Part shown: piece by piece, positions 8,684 to 17,244 of the stretch
Layout: every line of letters begins with the position of its first letter
Position numbering within the stretch: position 1 is the stretch's first letter
Origin: CAYPAV01 sp964408805
GTDB taxonomy: Bacteria; Pseudomonadota; Alphaproteobacteria; UBA8366
Assembly: GCA_964408805.1 (NCBI GenBank)
Contig: CAYPAV010000029.1
Location: forward strand, 1 to 41,682
Direction: 5' to 3'
DNA length: 41,682 nt
Made by a program: the position numbers and the translations under genes
Notes under the pieces: model-generated
Told to the model about the DNA's origin: nothing
The model's input: the letters and a program-made list of their open reading frames with translations, nothing else
The model's database searches: none

Positions 8684-9043
8684 ATGGACCCCAAATACAT
8701 CAACCCGAAGAACTTGCAGCACCGCTCCGACGTGGCCGTGTGGAACGGCGTCGCATATGTGGCGGGGATCGTGCCTCCGGACAATGCGCTTCCCGTCGCC
8801 GAGCAGACGGCACAGGCGCTTGCCGTGATAGACGGCCATCTCGCCGCGGCGGGGACCGACAAGTCGAGGCTACTTTCGGCCACCATTCATATGGCTGACG
8901 TCAACCGTGATGTCGCGGGGTTCAATAGCGCCTGGAACGCCTGGCTCGCGCCGGGGCGACTTCCCGTGCGGACCTGCATTGGGGCGGAGCTGCAGGTTGG
9001 CGCACTCCTCGAGATCACTGTACTGGCCGCGATGCCGGACTGA
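8684..9043 (+). CDS. RidA family enamine/imine deaminase
   Basis: A 119-residue YjgF/YER057c/UK114 protein of normal length. The conserved C-terminal block PVRTCIGAELQVGALLEI carries the substrate carboxylate-binding Arg96 and the catalytic-region Glu110. RidA proteins form trimers in the cytosol and hydrolyse 2-aminoacrylate-type enamines released by PLP lyases or amino-acid oxidases. The start ATG 8684 is fixed by AAGGAG at 8670-8675. It sits 68 bases after the PLP enzyme, which makes that enzyme or the DadA-like oxidase the probable source of its substrate. Confidence 0.88.
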   Translation: MDPKYINPKNLQHRSDVAVWNGVAYVAGIVPPDNALPVAEQTAQALAVIDGHLAAAGTDKSRLLSATIHMADVNRDVAGFNSAWNAWLAPGRLPVRTCIGAELQVGALLEITVLAAMPD

Positions 9044-9119
9044 TCTTGAGCGCCGCCCTTGATTGACCCGATACGCGTTCAAGACACCGACACATTATCC
9101 CCATCAAGGTGACCATCTC

Positions 9120-9980
9120 ATGCCCACCAGCCCGGGAGACCTTGCCGCGCGCACCGCAATTCTGACGCTCGTCGCCATGCTGGCCTTCGCCGCCAACTCG
9201 CTGCTGACCCGGCTGGCCTTGGAACCGGGGTTCGTCGATGCGGCGACTTTCACCTCCGTTCGGATGATCTCCGGTGCGGTGACGCTCGGTCTTATCTTGC
9301 GATTTCGCCGGCAAGCCCGTACCGCTGAGAAAACCGATTTTCGGGCCGCCGCCATGTTGTTCGTCTATATGGCGTTCTTTTCCTTTGCCTATCTTTCCCT
9401 GAGTGCCGGCACGGGCGCATTGATCCTCTTCGGTGCGGTTCAGTTGACGATGTTCGTGGTTGCGTTGCGGGAGGGTGAGCATTTCCCGCTCTTGTCATGG
9501 GCCGGGCTTACGATGGCGATTCTTGGTTTGATTTACCTGGTTTCTCCTGGTGTCACCGCTCCCGATCCGTGGGGGGCCTTCCTCATGGCGATCGCCGGCG
9601 TCGCTTGGGGAATTTATTCGTTGTTGGGTCGGGGCGCGGCCGATCCCCTCGAAGCCACGGCTCGAAACTTCGTCTATTCCGTGCCCCTTGTGCTGATCGT
9701 CAGTCTGATTTTCATGAGTGAAATCAGTATTTCGGCGAACGGCCTGGCCCTGGCAGTCGCGTCCGGCGCCGTCGCCTCCGGTTGCGGCTATGTCGTTTGG
9801 TATGCGGCCCTTCCCGGCCTGACGGCCGCCCGCGCGGCGACGGTACAACTCTCCGTGCCGGTAATCGCGGCCTTCGGCGGCGTGATCCTGCTGTCCGAGG
9901 CGATAACACCACGCCTGATATTGGCTTCCGCGGCCACGTTGGGCGGTGTTGCGATTATACTGGCGCGGCGCGCCCGATAA
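9120..9980 (+). CDS. EamA/DMT family transporter
   Basis: A 286-residue protein with ten predicted membrane helices in the two-fold EamA repeat of the drug/metabolite transporter superfamily. The first repeat begins at AILTLVAMLAFAANSLLTRL and the second at PWGAFLMAIAGVAWGIYSLLGR. The start is ATG 9120, supported by AAGGTG at 9106-9111; upstream in-frame codons lack membrane character. Members export amino acids, metabolites or purines. Its place behind the DadA-like, PLP and RidA genes suggests export or uptake of an amino acid or its product. Its end overlaps the converging rhodanese gene by 26 bases. Confidence 0.82.
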   Translation: MPTSPGDLAARTAILTLVAMLAFAANSLLTRLALEPGFVDAATFTSVRMISGAVTLGLILRFRRQARTAEKTDFRAAAMLFVYMAFFSFAYLSLSAGTGALILFGAVQLTMFVVALREGEHFPLLSWAGLTMAILGLIYLVSPGVTAPDPWGAFLMAIAGVAWGIYSLLGRGAADPLEATARNFVYSVPLVLIVSLIFMSEISISANGLALAVASGAVASGCGYVVWYAALPGLTAARAATVQLSVPVIAAFGGVILLSEAITPRLILASAATLGGVAIILARRAR

Positions 9981-11565
9981 CATTGTAGCCGGCATCGCCG
10001 TCCGCTTCGATCTGCGCCGGCAGGCTTTCCTCCCAGGCGAGGTAGTCGCGCGCCGCCTGATCGTTGCCGAGATGACGGTCGTGAACCCAGAACAGAAAAT
10101 CGATCCGGGCCTCATCGGCCAGCGCGCCCGGCGGCGTGGCTTCGAGGGCGCGGCCCTCGGCCAACCAAGCCTCCCGGCCGCCTTCAAGGATAGCAATTGG
10201 TATATCCGTTAGGTCCGAGAGTTCCCGCGCCATCAGTCGCGCACGGCTTTCATGCATCGAATAGAGGAGGATCCGCGCCGGCGACCCGAGCGCATCCAGC
10301 AGCTCCCGGGCCCGGGCCCGATTGCCCCACAAAGCGCCCGGCATCCGATCCTTGACGTAGCCCTCGCTCATATCGGTATCGACGACGGCGATCTCGCCCG
10401 CGGCGATTGCCGCTTCGGCCGCGGCCGGGCTCAGAGTCGGGAAGTCCAACGCCTCGAAGCCGAGATTGACCCGGGCCGGCATGCCGGTCTCGGTACCGTC
10501 CGCGCCGATACCGCCGTCCAGGACACAAGCGTCCCAGCCCATCTGGACGAGCCAATGCGCGGTCATTACCGCGCGAGCGCCGGGTGCATCGTCGAGCAGA
10601 ACGATCCGAGCGCCCCAGGTGGCACACCATTGATCGGTACTTTGGACGAGCTGGCCGCCGGGCGCGAAGGCGGACCCCGGCATATGTCCCGCCCGGTACT
10701 CGCCCTCGCTTCTCACGTCGAGGAGGTAGGTCGTGCGGTCCTCTTCCGCCCGCCAGGCCGCCAGTGTCGAACGGTCGACTGTACCAACCCCGAAATGCGC
10801 CCGCACCCCGTCGGCATAGGCCTCGGCCTTCGCCGCGCCTTCGGGTGATGCGGCGGGATAGCTTTCGTTTTCGCCGTGCTTCAGCTCATGCCCCGAGAGG
10901 CGCCAGCCCATGGTGCCGCCACGAAGAGCCACGACGCGGTTCGGCACACCGGCATTGATCAACGCCTGGGCACCGATGATCGAGCGCGTGCGTCCCGCGC
11001 AATTGACCACGATCGTGGTCTCGGGATCGGGGGCGATGTCGTGGATGCGGTAGACCAACTCCGCATTCGGTACACTGATCCCGCCGGGGATGCTCATGCG
11101 GTTGAACTCGGCCGGCGTGCGGCCATCGAGGATGACGAGATTGATGCCGTCCCTCTGCATCGCCGCCAGCTCATCGGGGTCGATCGCCGGCGTATGAGCG
11201 GCATGTTCGACGACCTCGCCGAACGCCTTCGAGGGCACGTTTACGCCTTGGAAAATCTCATGGCCGGCCGTCGCCCAAGCCGGGACGCCGCCCGCCAGAA
11301 TCGATGCGTCATCGTAACCTACCGCCGCCATCCGGCCGGCCGCCCGTTCGGCAATCCCATCGCCGTCATCAACGAGGACCGTTCGGGTCGATTGCCGCGG
11401 CACGCGCGCGGCCAAGTGCAGTTCCAATTGGCTGTAGGGAAGCGGAACCGCGCGCAACAGATGACCCATTCCGAACTGACCGTCCTCGCGGACATCCAGC
11501 AGGGCCAGTTCTCCTCCGTCGCGGATCATCTCCTTAAGCGTGGCGGCGTCGATCATTTTGGACAT
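9955..11565 (-). CDS. four-domain rhodanese protein
   Basis: A 536-residue protein of four tandem rhodanese-like domains: about 1-112, 120-235, 255-365 and 370-480. Only the second has a catalytic Cys: loop CAGRTRS at 189-195. The equivalent positions read DDGDGIAERA (first), DDAPGARA (third) and SMHESRAR (fourth). Each domain keeps the entry motif (LLDVREDGQF, ILDGRTPAEF, LLDVRSEGEY, VVDTDMSEGY). Rhodaneses transfer sulfane sulfur; inactive domains are usually structural or regulatory. The start ATG 11565 is preferred over 11595 because GAAAGGAAA lies just upstream. No signal peptide, so cytosolic. It is transcribed alone, against its neighbours on both sides. Confidence 0.85.
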   Translation of the reverse strand: MSKMIDAATLKEMIRDGGELALLDVREDGQFGMGHLLRAVPLPYSQLELHLAARVPRQSTRTVLVDDGDGIAERAAGRMAAVGYDDASILAGGVPAWATAGHEIFQGVNVPSKAFGEVVEHAAHTPAIDPDELAAMQRDGINLVILDGRTPAEFNRMSIPGGISVPNAELVYRIHDIAPDPETTIVVNCAGRTRSIIGAQALINAGVPNRVVALRGGTMGWRLSGHELKHGENESYPAASPEGAAKAEAYADGVRAHFGVGTVDRSTLAAWRAEEDRTTYLLDVRSEGEYRAGHMPGSAFAPGGQLVQSTDQWCATWGARIVLLDDAPGARAVMTAHWLVQMGWDACVLDGGIGADGTETGMPARVNLGFEALDFPTLSPAAAEAAIAAGEIAVVDTDMSEGYVKDRMPGALWGNRARARELLDALGSPARILLYSMHESRARLMARELSDLTDIPIAILEGGREAWLAEGRALEATPPGALADEARIDFLFWVHDRHLGNDQAARDYLAWEESLPAQIEADGDAGYNVIGRAAPV

Positions 11566-11675
11566 GAATTTTTCCTTTCGCCCGGACGTTCTCATATGCG
11601 GTTCGATGATCGCGTATGACTTTATCTTGGATTTAACTAGCGTTCACGCCACCAGCATTAAGACACTGAGGCATG

Positions 11676-11686
11676 TTGCATTGCAA
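11676..11686. promoter_or_regulatory. palindrome TTGCATTGCAA, candidate operator
   Basis: A perfect 11-base palindrome (TTGCA-T-TGCAA) followed by AAA, in the 244-base gap between the divergent rhodanese and malate synthase genes. It contains a TTGCAAA half-site like those bound by RamB/ScfR-type regulators of acetate and glyoxylate metabolism; the assignment is a suggestion only. Confidence 0.35.
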
Positions 11687-11809
11687 AAATGTCTTTCGAA
11701 TCCGTCTCGAAAAGGGTAATCACCCTCCCCGCACTGGTCCGCCGTCGGACGGCTGCGACGAGCAGGAATGGCGATCAACGCCGGCACGCGGAACCCGAGA
11801 GAGACTCAC

Positions 11810-13984
11810 ATGACGGATTACATCGAGCGGGGCGGCCTTCGGGTCGCCGCCGAACTGCACGACTTTATCGACTCGGAAGCCCTGCCGGGCACCGGGATCG
11901 CGCCGGACTCTTTTTGGGCGGCGCTTGACGACATCGTCCACGAATTCGGCCCGCGAACGCGCGCCCTGCTTCAACGGCGCGCCCAATTGCAGGCGGAAAT
12001 CGACCGCTGGCATCTCGCCCGGAAAGACGATCCGGTCGATCTCGATGCCTACAAGGCGTTTCTTCGCGACATCGGCTATCTGCAGCCGGAGGGAGCGCCC
12101 TTCGAGGTGACGACGGCGGGGGCCGATCCCGAAATCGCCACCATCGCCGGGCCGCAACTGGTCGTGCCATTGACCAATGCGCGCTATGCGCTGAATGCCG
12201 CCAACGCCCGCTGGGGCAGCCTCTATGATGCCCTGTACGGAACGGACGCGATCGAGGAAACGCCGGGGCTGGAACGCGGATCCGGATACAATTCGGCGCG
12301 AGGGGCCGAAGTCATCTCCCGGGGGCGGGACTTCCTCGACCGGACGGCCCCGCTCGCGGAAGGCTCGCACCACGAGGTCGAAAGCTATGCGCTTGGCGAT
12401 GACGGCCTTCGCGTGACCTTCGGGGGCGGACGTACGACCGGACTCGCGGATTGCTCGCAATTCGTGGGCTATCAAGGTGATGCGGCGGCGCCATCGGCGG
12501 TGTTGATCCGCCATCACGGCCTTCATTTAGAGATTTCAATCGACCGCGAGACCCAAATCGGCCGCGACGATCCGGCGGGGATCGCCGACATCCATCTGGA
12601 ATCCGCGATCACCACGATCATGGATTGCGAGGATTCGGTCGCCGCCGTCGATGCCGAGGACAAGGTGCTGGTCTATCGCAACTGGCTCGGCCTGATGAAG
12701 GGCGACCTGGCGGCGCGATTCGACAAGGACGGACGGACCGTCGACCGGCGGCTCGACCCCGACCGGGTCTACCTATGCGCCGAGGGATGCGAGGTCAACG
12801 TCGCAGGCCGCAGCCTCATGCTGGTCCGCAACGTCAGCGATATTCTTGCCTGCAACGCCGTCTTGGACCGGAACGGCGAGCCAGCGCCGGAAGGTCTGCT
12901 CGACGCCGTGATCACGTCGCTGATCGCAATGCATGATCTGGGCGGCAAGGGTCCGGTGCGGAACAGCCGGGCGGGTTCCGTTTACATCGTAAAACCCAAG
13001 ATGCACGGGCCGGAGGAGGTCGCGACCGCCTGCGAACTCTTCGGCCGGGTCGAGGCGGCGCTGGGGCTCAACCCCCTCGCCCTCAAGATGGGGATCATGG
13101 ACGAGGAGCGCCGCACCACGGTCAACCTCAAGGAATGCATTCGCGCGGCGCGGGATCGCGTTGTCTTCATCAATACCGGGTTCCTCGATCGCACCGGCGA
13201 CGAGATCCATACCTCGATGGAAGCGGGTCCGATGATCCGGAAGTCCGACATGAAGGCCGCGGCCTGGATCCAGTCCTACGAGGATTGGAATGTCGATATC
13301 GGGCTCGAATGCGGGCTCCAGGGCAAGGCTCAGATCGGCAAGGGCATGTGGGCGATGCCGGACCGCATGGCCGACATGATCGAAGCCAAAATCGCGCACC
13401 CCGAAGCCGGCGCCAACACCGCCTGGGTACCCTCGCCGACGGCGGCGACGCTGCATGCGTTGCATTATCACATGGTCGATGTCTTCGCCCGCCAGGAAGC
13501 GCTCAAATCGCGCGCCCGCGCCAGCCTCGACAATATTCTCTCGATCCCGGTGGCGGAGAAGCCGAACTGGACGCCGGAGATGATCCAGGCGGAACTCGAC
13601 AATAACGCCCAGGGCATTCTTGGTTACGTCGTCCGCTGGGTCGATCACGGTGTCGGCTGCTCGAAGGTGCCGGACATCGACGATGTCGGCCTGATGGAGG
13701 ATCGCGCGACGCTGCGGATCTCGAGCCAGCACATCGCGAACTGGCTGCACCACGGGGTCTGTACGGCGGACCAGGTCATGGCGACGATGCGCCGGATGGC
13801 CGGCATCGTCGACGAACAAAACGCGGGCGATCCGGAATATCGGCCGATGGCACCCGACTTCGACGGCAACACCGCCTTCCAGGCCGCCTGCGATCTGGTC
13901 TTCAAAGGTCGCGCACAGCCAAACGGATATACCGAACTGGTCCTGCAGGGCCGCCGCCTCGAGGTGAAGGCGGCGTCGGTGTAG
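11810..13984 (+). CDS. glcB: malate synthase G
   Basis: A 724-residue protein, the normal length of isoform G, which condenses glyoxylate with acetyl-CoA to malate in the cytosol. Signature regions are present: IMDCEDSVAAVDAEDKV in the barrel, SRAGSVYIVKPKMHGPEEV, GIMDEERRTTVNLKE with the glyoxylate-region Arg, and the C-terminal VDHGVGCSKVPDIDDVGLM with the acidic catalytic segment. The start ATG 11810 is used because GAGAGAG lies just upstream and homologues begin at this point; the upstream ATG at 11768 adds 14 residues of no family character. First of four co-directional genes (32-base gap to the next). Confidence 0.96.
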   Translation: MTDYIERGGLRVAAELHDFIDSEALPGTGIAPDSFWAALDDIVHEFGPRTRALLQRRAQLQAEIDRWHLARKDDPVDLDAYKAFLRDIGYLQPEGAPFEVTTAGADPEIATIAGPQLVVPLTNARYALNAANARWGSLYDALYGTDAIEETPGLERGSGYNSARGAEVISRGRDFLDRTAPLAEGSHHEVESYALGDDGLRVTFGGGRTTGLADCSQFVGYQGDAAAPSAVLIRHHGLHLEISIDRETQIGRDDPAGIADIHLESAITTIMDCEDSVAAVDAEDKVLVYRNWLGLMKGDLAARFDKDGRTVDRRLDPDRVYLCAEGCEVNVAGRSLMLVRNVSDILACNAVLDRNGEPAPEGLLDAVITSLIAMHDLGGKGPVRNSRAGSVYIVKPKMHGPEEVATACELFGRVEAALGLNPLALKMGIMDEERRTTVNLKECIRAARDRVVFINTGFLDRTGDEIHTSMEAGPMIRKSDMKAAAWIQSYEDWNVDIGLECGLQGKAQIGKGMWAMPDRMADMIEAKIAHPEAGANTAWVPSPTAATLHALHYHMVDVFARQEALKSRARASLDNILSIPVAEKPNWTPEMIQAELDNNAQGILGYVVRWVDHGVGCSKVPDIDDVGLMEDRATLRISSQHIANWLHHGVCTADQVMATMRRMAGIVDEQNAGDPEYRPMAPDFDGNTAFQAACDLVFKGRAQPNGYTELVLQGRRLEVKAASV

Positions 13985-14016
13985 AGCTTCGCAACCTACA
14001 GCGGAAGGGATTTTCA

Positions 14017-14985
14017 ATGGTGGTCAAGGTGACGATGTTCGCGGGCGCCCATGCGCGGGTTCGCGACCGATTGGAAGCGCTCGACCTTCCGATCGAGGTG
14101 GTGACCTTCGATGACGCCGGCAGCTACGCTGTCGAGGGATTCGAGTCGGAGGCGATCTGGCTCAGCCCCGATGTCTCCTTCGGTGCGCGGCGCGGGGCGG
14201 CCTTTGGAACGGTGCTCGACAGTGCATCCGCGAAATGGATGCAGACCTTCAACGCCGGGCTCGACGATCCGACCTACAAGAAGATTTCGGACAAGGGAAT
14301 CCGGATCACCAATAGCAGCGCCCAGGCGGTGGCGATTGCGGAATACGTAATGGCGCATGTGCTGAGTCTGGTGCATCCGCTCGACGACCAGCGCGCCGCC
14401 CAGGCCGCGAATGAATGGAAGCGCACCCCGTTTCGCGAACTCTCGCGGACGACCTGGCTAACCATCGGCTACAAGAATATCGGCCCCGAAATCACCAAGC
14501 GCGCCAAGGCTTTCGATGCGACGGTTTACGGCATTCGCCGCACGCCGCAACCCGCGCCGGACACGGATGAGATGGGAACGATGGCGGACCTTCCGCGCTT
14601 CCTGCCCGAGGCCGACGTCGTGGTGCTGGCCTGTGCGCTCAACGATGAGACGCGGCGTTTCGCCAACGCCGAATTTTTCAGGCAATGCAAGGAAGGGGCG
14701 ATCCTGGTCAACGTCGCGCGGGGCGCCCTGATCGACGACGCGGCACTGATCGCCGCCTTGGACGGCGGCCGCCTCGATGCCGCCGTGCTCGACGTCTTCG
14801 ACCCCGAGCCGCTGCCCGCCGACGACCCCTTCTGGACCCATCCGAAGATTCGCGTTACCGCCCACACATCCTTCGCGGGCGAGGGAACAGCGGCCCGCGG
14901 CGACGAGCTCTTCCTGGATAATATCGCCCGCTATTCGCGCGGAGAGCCGTTGTTGAACGAGGTCGACCCGTCTGACATCATCTGA
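14017..14985 (+). CDS. D-2-hydroxyacid dehydrogenase
   Basis: A 322-residue NAD(P)-dependent dehydrogenase of the 2-HADH family. The catalytic triad is visible: Arg235 (NVARGAL), Glu264 (VFDPEPLP) and His283 (TAHTS). The dinucleotide loop reads GYKNIG (151-156), so the middle Gly of GxGxxG is Lys, which is unusual. The strand after it is VYGIRRTPQP, whose arginines hint at NADPH. By context (directly after malate synthase) a glyoxylate/hydroxypyruvate reductase role is attractive but unproven. AAGGG upstream of ATG 14017 supports the start. A 27-base gap leads to the next gene. Confidence 0.82.
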   Translation: MVVKVTMFAGAHARVRDRLEALDLPIEVVTFDDAGSYAVEGFESEAIWLSPDVSFGARRGAAFGTVLDSASAKWMQTFNAGLDDPTYKKISDKGIRITNSSAQAVAIAEYVMAHVLSLVHPLDDQRAAQAANEWKRTPFRELSRTTWLTIGYKNIGPEITKRAKAFDATVYGIRRTPQPAPDTDEMGTMADLPRFLPEADVVVLACALNDETRRFANAEFFRQCKEGAILVNVARGALIDDAALIAALDGGRLDAAVLDVFDPEPLPADDPFWTHPKIRVTAHTSFAGEGTAARGDELFLDNIARYSRGEPLLNEVDPSDII

Positions 14986-15012
14986 CCCTCATCGATCACC
15001 GGGGAGAGCGCG

Positions 15013-16338
15013 ATGGCGGCCGCACCGAAAATCCGCAAGGCCGGAAAACTGCCCGACGACGGGGTTCTGAACGGCTGGTACGAAACCCTACCGCCGCCCC
15101 CGCCGCCGCGTCTCGTCGAAGGCCGGGTCAAGGCGGATTGGGCGATTATCGGTGCCGGCGCCTGTGGTCTTGCCGCCGCCCGGCGGCTCGGCGAGCTTCG
15201 GCCCGACGACGCCATCGTCGTCATCGAGGCCATGCGCGTCGGCTACGGTACCTCGGGGCGGAATGCCGGCTTCATGCTCTCCCATCACAGCCATGGCGGG
15301 TTGAAGCATTTGGACGCCGGCCGACGCAACGACAAGCTCTTTAGCGCCGGCCAGAGCTACCTCCGCGAGATCGTCGAACAGCACCAGATCCGCTGCGACT
15401 GGAGCGAGTGGGGACAGATATACGTCTCGGCCGCCGAGGAGGGGGAGGCCCATCTCGATGCCGTCGCCGACGGGTTCAATGTCCTCGACGTGGCCCACGA
15501 CTGGATCGACCGCGACGATATCGAACGGATCACCGGGACCCGCTTTTATAGCCGCGGTGTGCGGCTCGCGGGATCGGCCCTGGTTCAGCCGGCGGCGATG
15601 ATGCGGGGGCTTGGCGAGACACTGCCGGCCAATGTCGATCTTCGCGAAGACAGCCCGGTTTTGGAGATTCGCCGCGAGGACGGCTTCCGACTGATCTGTC
15701 CCGGAGGCGAGGTCGAGGCCGCGAAGCTGATCCTGGCCAACAACGTCTTCGCCGAGGAGATGGGAATCGCCCGAAACCGGGTGGTGCCGATCGCGACATT
15801 CGCCAGCCTGACCCGGCCCTTGAGCGAGGCCGAGAAAGCCCATGTCGGAACCGAAGGCCAGTTCGGCCTGCTGCCGGCCAGTCCCAACGGCAGCACGGTT
15901 CGGCTCACCCTCGACGGGCGCATCCTGATGCGGAACACGCTCTGGTACGCGCGGGACAAGTACTACGACCCGAAACTGATCGCGCGTGTCGAAGGGCATC
16001 ACCGCGAAAGCATTCGCCGCCGCTGGCCCGCCCTCGGCGAGGTCGAGTTCATTGCCACCTGGGGCGGCATCATGGGCTTCACCCGGAACGAAGGCGGCGT
16101 CTTCGGCGAGATCGAGGACGGGCTTTACGTCGTGCTGACGACGGATGCCGCCCCGATGACGCGGGGCACCATCGCGGGCAAGCTCCTGGCCGAACAGATC
16201 TGCGGCATCGACAGCGAGATGCTGGATGTCCTGCTCTCGGTCCCGAAGGCGGCCCTGCTGCCGCCCGATCCGCTTCTGAAATTCATTGCCGAGCGCCGCA
16301 TCCACGGCTTCGAGAAGACCGACGCGGCGGAACGCTAG
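15013..16338 (+). CDS. DAO-family FAD oxidoreductase, PuuB/glycine-oxidase-like
   Basis: A 441-residue flavoprotein. After an N-terminal arm with a proline run (residues 27-32) comes the FAD motif GAGACG (47-52), then EAMRVGYGTSGRNAGFM, a pattern typical of gamma-glutamylputrescine oxidase and related DAO enzymes. The C-terminal FAD region is WGGIMGFTRNEGGVFG followed by VLTTDAAPMTRGTIAGKLLAEQI. These enzymes oxidise amines or amino acids to imines, releasing peroxide. In an operon with malate synthase, oxidation of glycine or an N-substituted glycine to glyoxylate is a reasonable guess. GGAG at 15003-15006 supports the start. Only 6 bases separate it from the next gene. Confidence 0.8.
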   Translation: MAAAPKIRKAGKLPDDGVLNGWYETLPPPPPPRLVEGRVKADWAIIGAGACGLAAARRLGELRPDDAIVVIEAMRVGYGTSGRNAGFMLSHHSHGGLKHLDAGRRNDKLFSAGQSYLREIVEQHQIRCDWSEWGQIYVSAAEEGEAHLDAVADGFNVLDVAHDWIDRDDIERITGTRFYSRGVRLAGSALVQPAAMMRGLGETLPANVDLREDSPVLEIRREDGFRLICPGGEVEAAKLILANNVFAEEMGIARNRVVPIATFASLTRPLSEAEKAHVGTEGQFGLLPASPNGSTVRLTLDGRILMRNTLWYARDKYYDPKLIARVEGHHRESIRRRWPALGEVEFIATWGGIMGFTRNEGGVFGEIEDGLYVVLTTDAAPMTRGTIAGKLLAEQICGIDSEMLDVLLSVPKAALLPPDPLLKFIAERRIHGFEKTDAAER

Positions 16339-16344
16339 GACCGA

Positions 16345-17244
16345 ATGCCCCTACCAGAGTCCCGCCCCCGGCTCGCGCCAGAATCTCAACCGCGCCTCGC
16401 AATCGTCCTGATCCTGACGAGCATTGGCCTAATCTCCGTCCTCGATACAATCTACAAGTATCTGACGGCGGAGCTGCACCCGGTCCAATTGGTCTGGGGA
16501 TATTTCGTCGGCATCGTCGGGTTCCTGGTCCTCTATTTCGCGGTGCGTAGGGTGCCGCCGACTCGGCTCCTCCGCACCAATCGGCCCGCCTTGCAGATCG
16601 GCCGGCCGGCTTTTCTGGCGACCTCCATCATCACGCTCTATATCGGCCTCACCTATCTGCCCTTCGCCGAGGCGACGGCGATCGGCTTTATGGCGCCCTT
16701 CTTCATCGTGCTCCTAGCGGCCCCGCTGCTGGGGGAGCGGGTGGGGCTGCATCGCTGGCTTGCGGTGATCGCGGGGCTGGTCGGTGTCATCGTCATCGTG
16801 CGGCCGGGCGGCGGCATCTGGCATTGGGCCGCGTCGATGCCCTTGATCGGCGCCGCCTGTTTCGCGGGCTATCAATTGGTGACCCGGTTCATGGCGGCGA
16901 CGGAACGTCCGGAGACGACGCTGTTCTATACCGGCCTCGGCGGGCTCCTGTGGACCAGCCTGATCGTCCCCTTCTTCTGGATGCCGCTCACGCCGTTGCA
17001 TTGGGCCGTCTTCGCAGGCACGGGTGTTATGGGCGCCTTGGCGCATCTCTGCCTGATCGGCGCCTTTCAGCGCGCCGAGGCCTCGCTCCTCGCCCCCTTC
17101 AACTACACCAAGCTCGTCTGGGCCGCTGTTCTCGGCTATCTCGCCTTCGGCGACGTCCCCAGCCTGAACACGCTCGTCGGCAGCGCAATCATCATCGCCG
17201 CCGGCATCTATGTCTTCCGGCACGAAAGCAGGGCTAATCTATAG
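16345..17244 (+). CDS. EamA/DMT family transporter
   Basis: A 299-residue membrane protein with ten predicted helices in two EamA repeats; the first begins near IVLILTSIGLISVLDTIYKYL and the second near WHWAASMPLIGAACFAGYQLV. It has the loop GERVGLHRWLAVIAGLVGVIVIVRPG between helices 4 and 5 that is common in DMT exporters. It follows the flavoenzyme by 6 bases and closes the malate synthase operon, so it probably moves a substrate or product of that pathway. Its TAG stop lies in a CTATAG palindrome shared with the stop of the converging GMC gene. Confidence 0.85.
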   Translation: MPLPESRPRLAPESQPRLAIVLILTSIGLISVLDTIYKYLTAELHPVQLVWGYFVGIVGFLVLYFAVRRVPPTRLLRTNRPALQIGRPAFLATSIITLYIGLTYLPFAEATAIGFMAPFFIVLLAAPLLGERVGLHRWLAVIAGLVGVIVIVRPGGGIWHWAASMPLIGAACFAGYQLVTRFMAATERPETTLFYTGLGGLLWTSLIVPFFWMPLTPLHWAVFAGTGVMGALAHLCLIGAFQRAEASLLAPFNYTKLVWAAVLGYLAFGDVPSLNTLVGSAIIIAAGIYVFRHESRANL

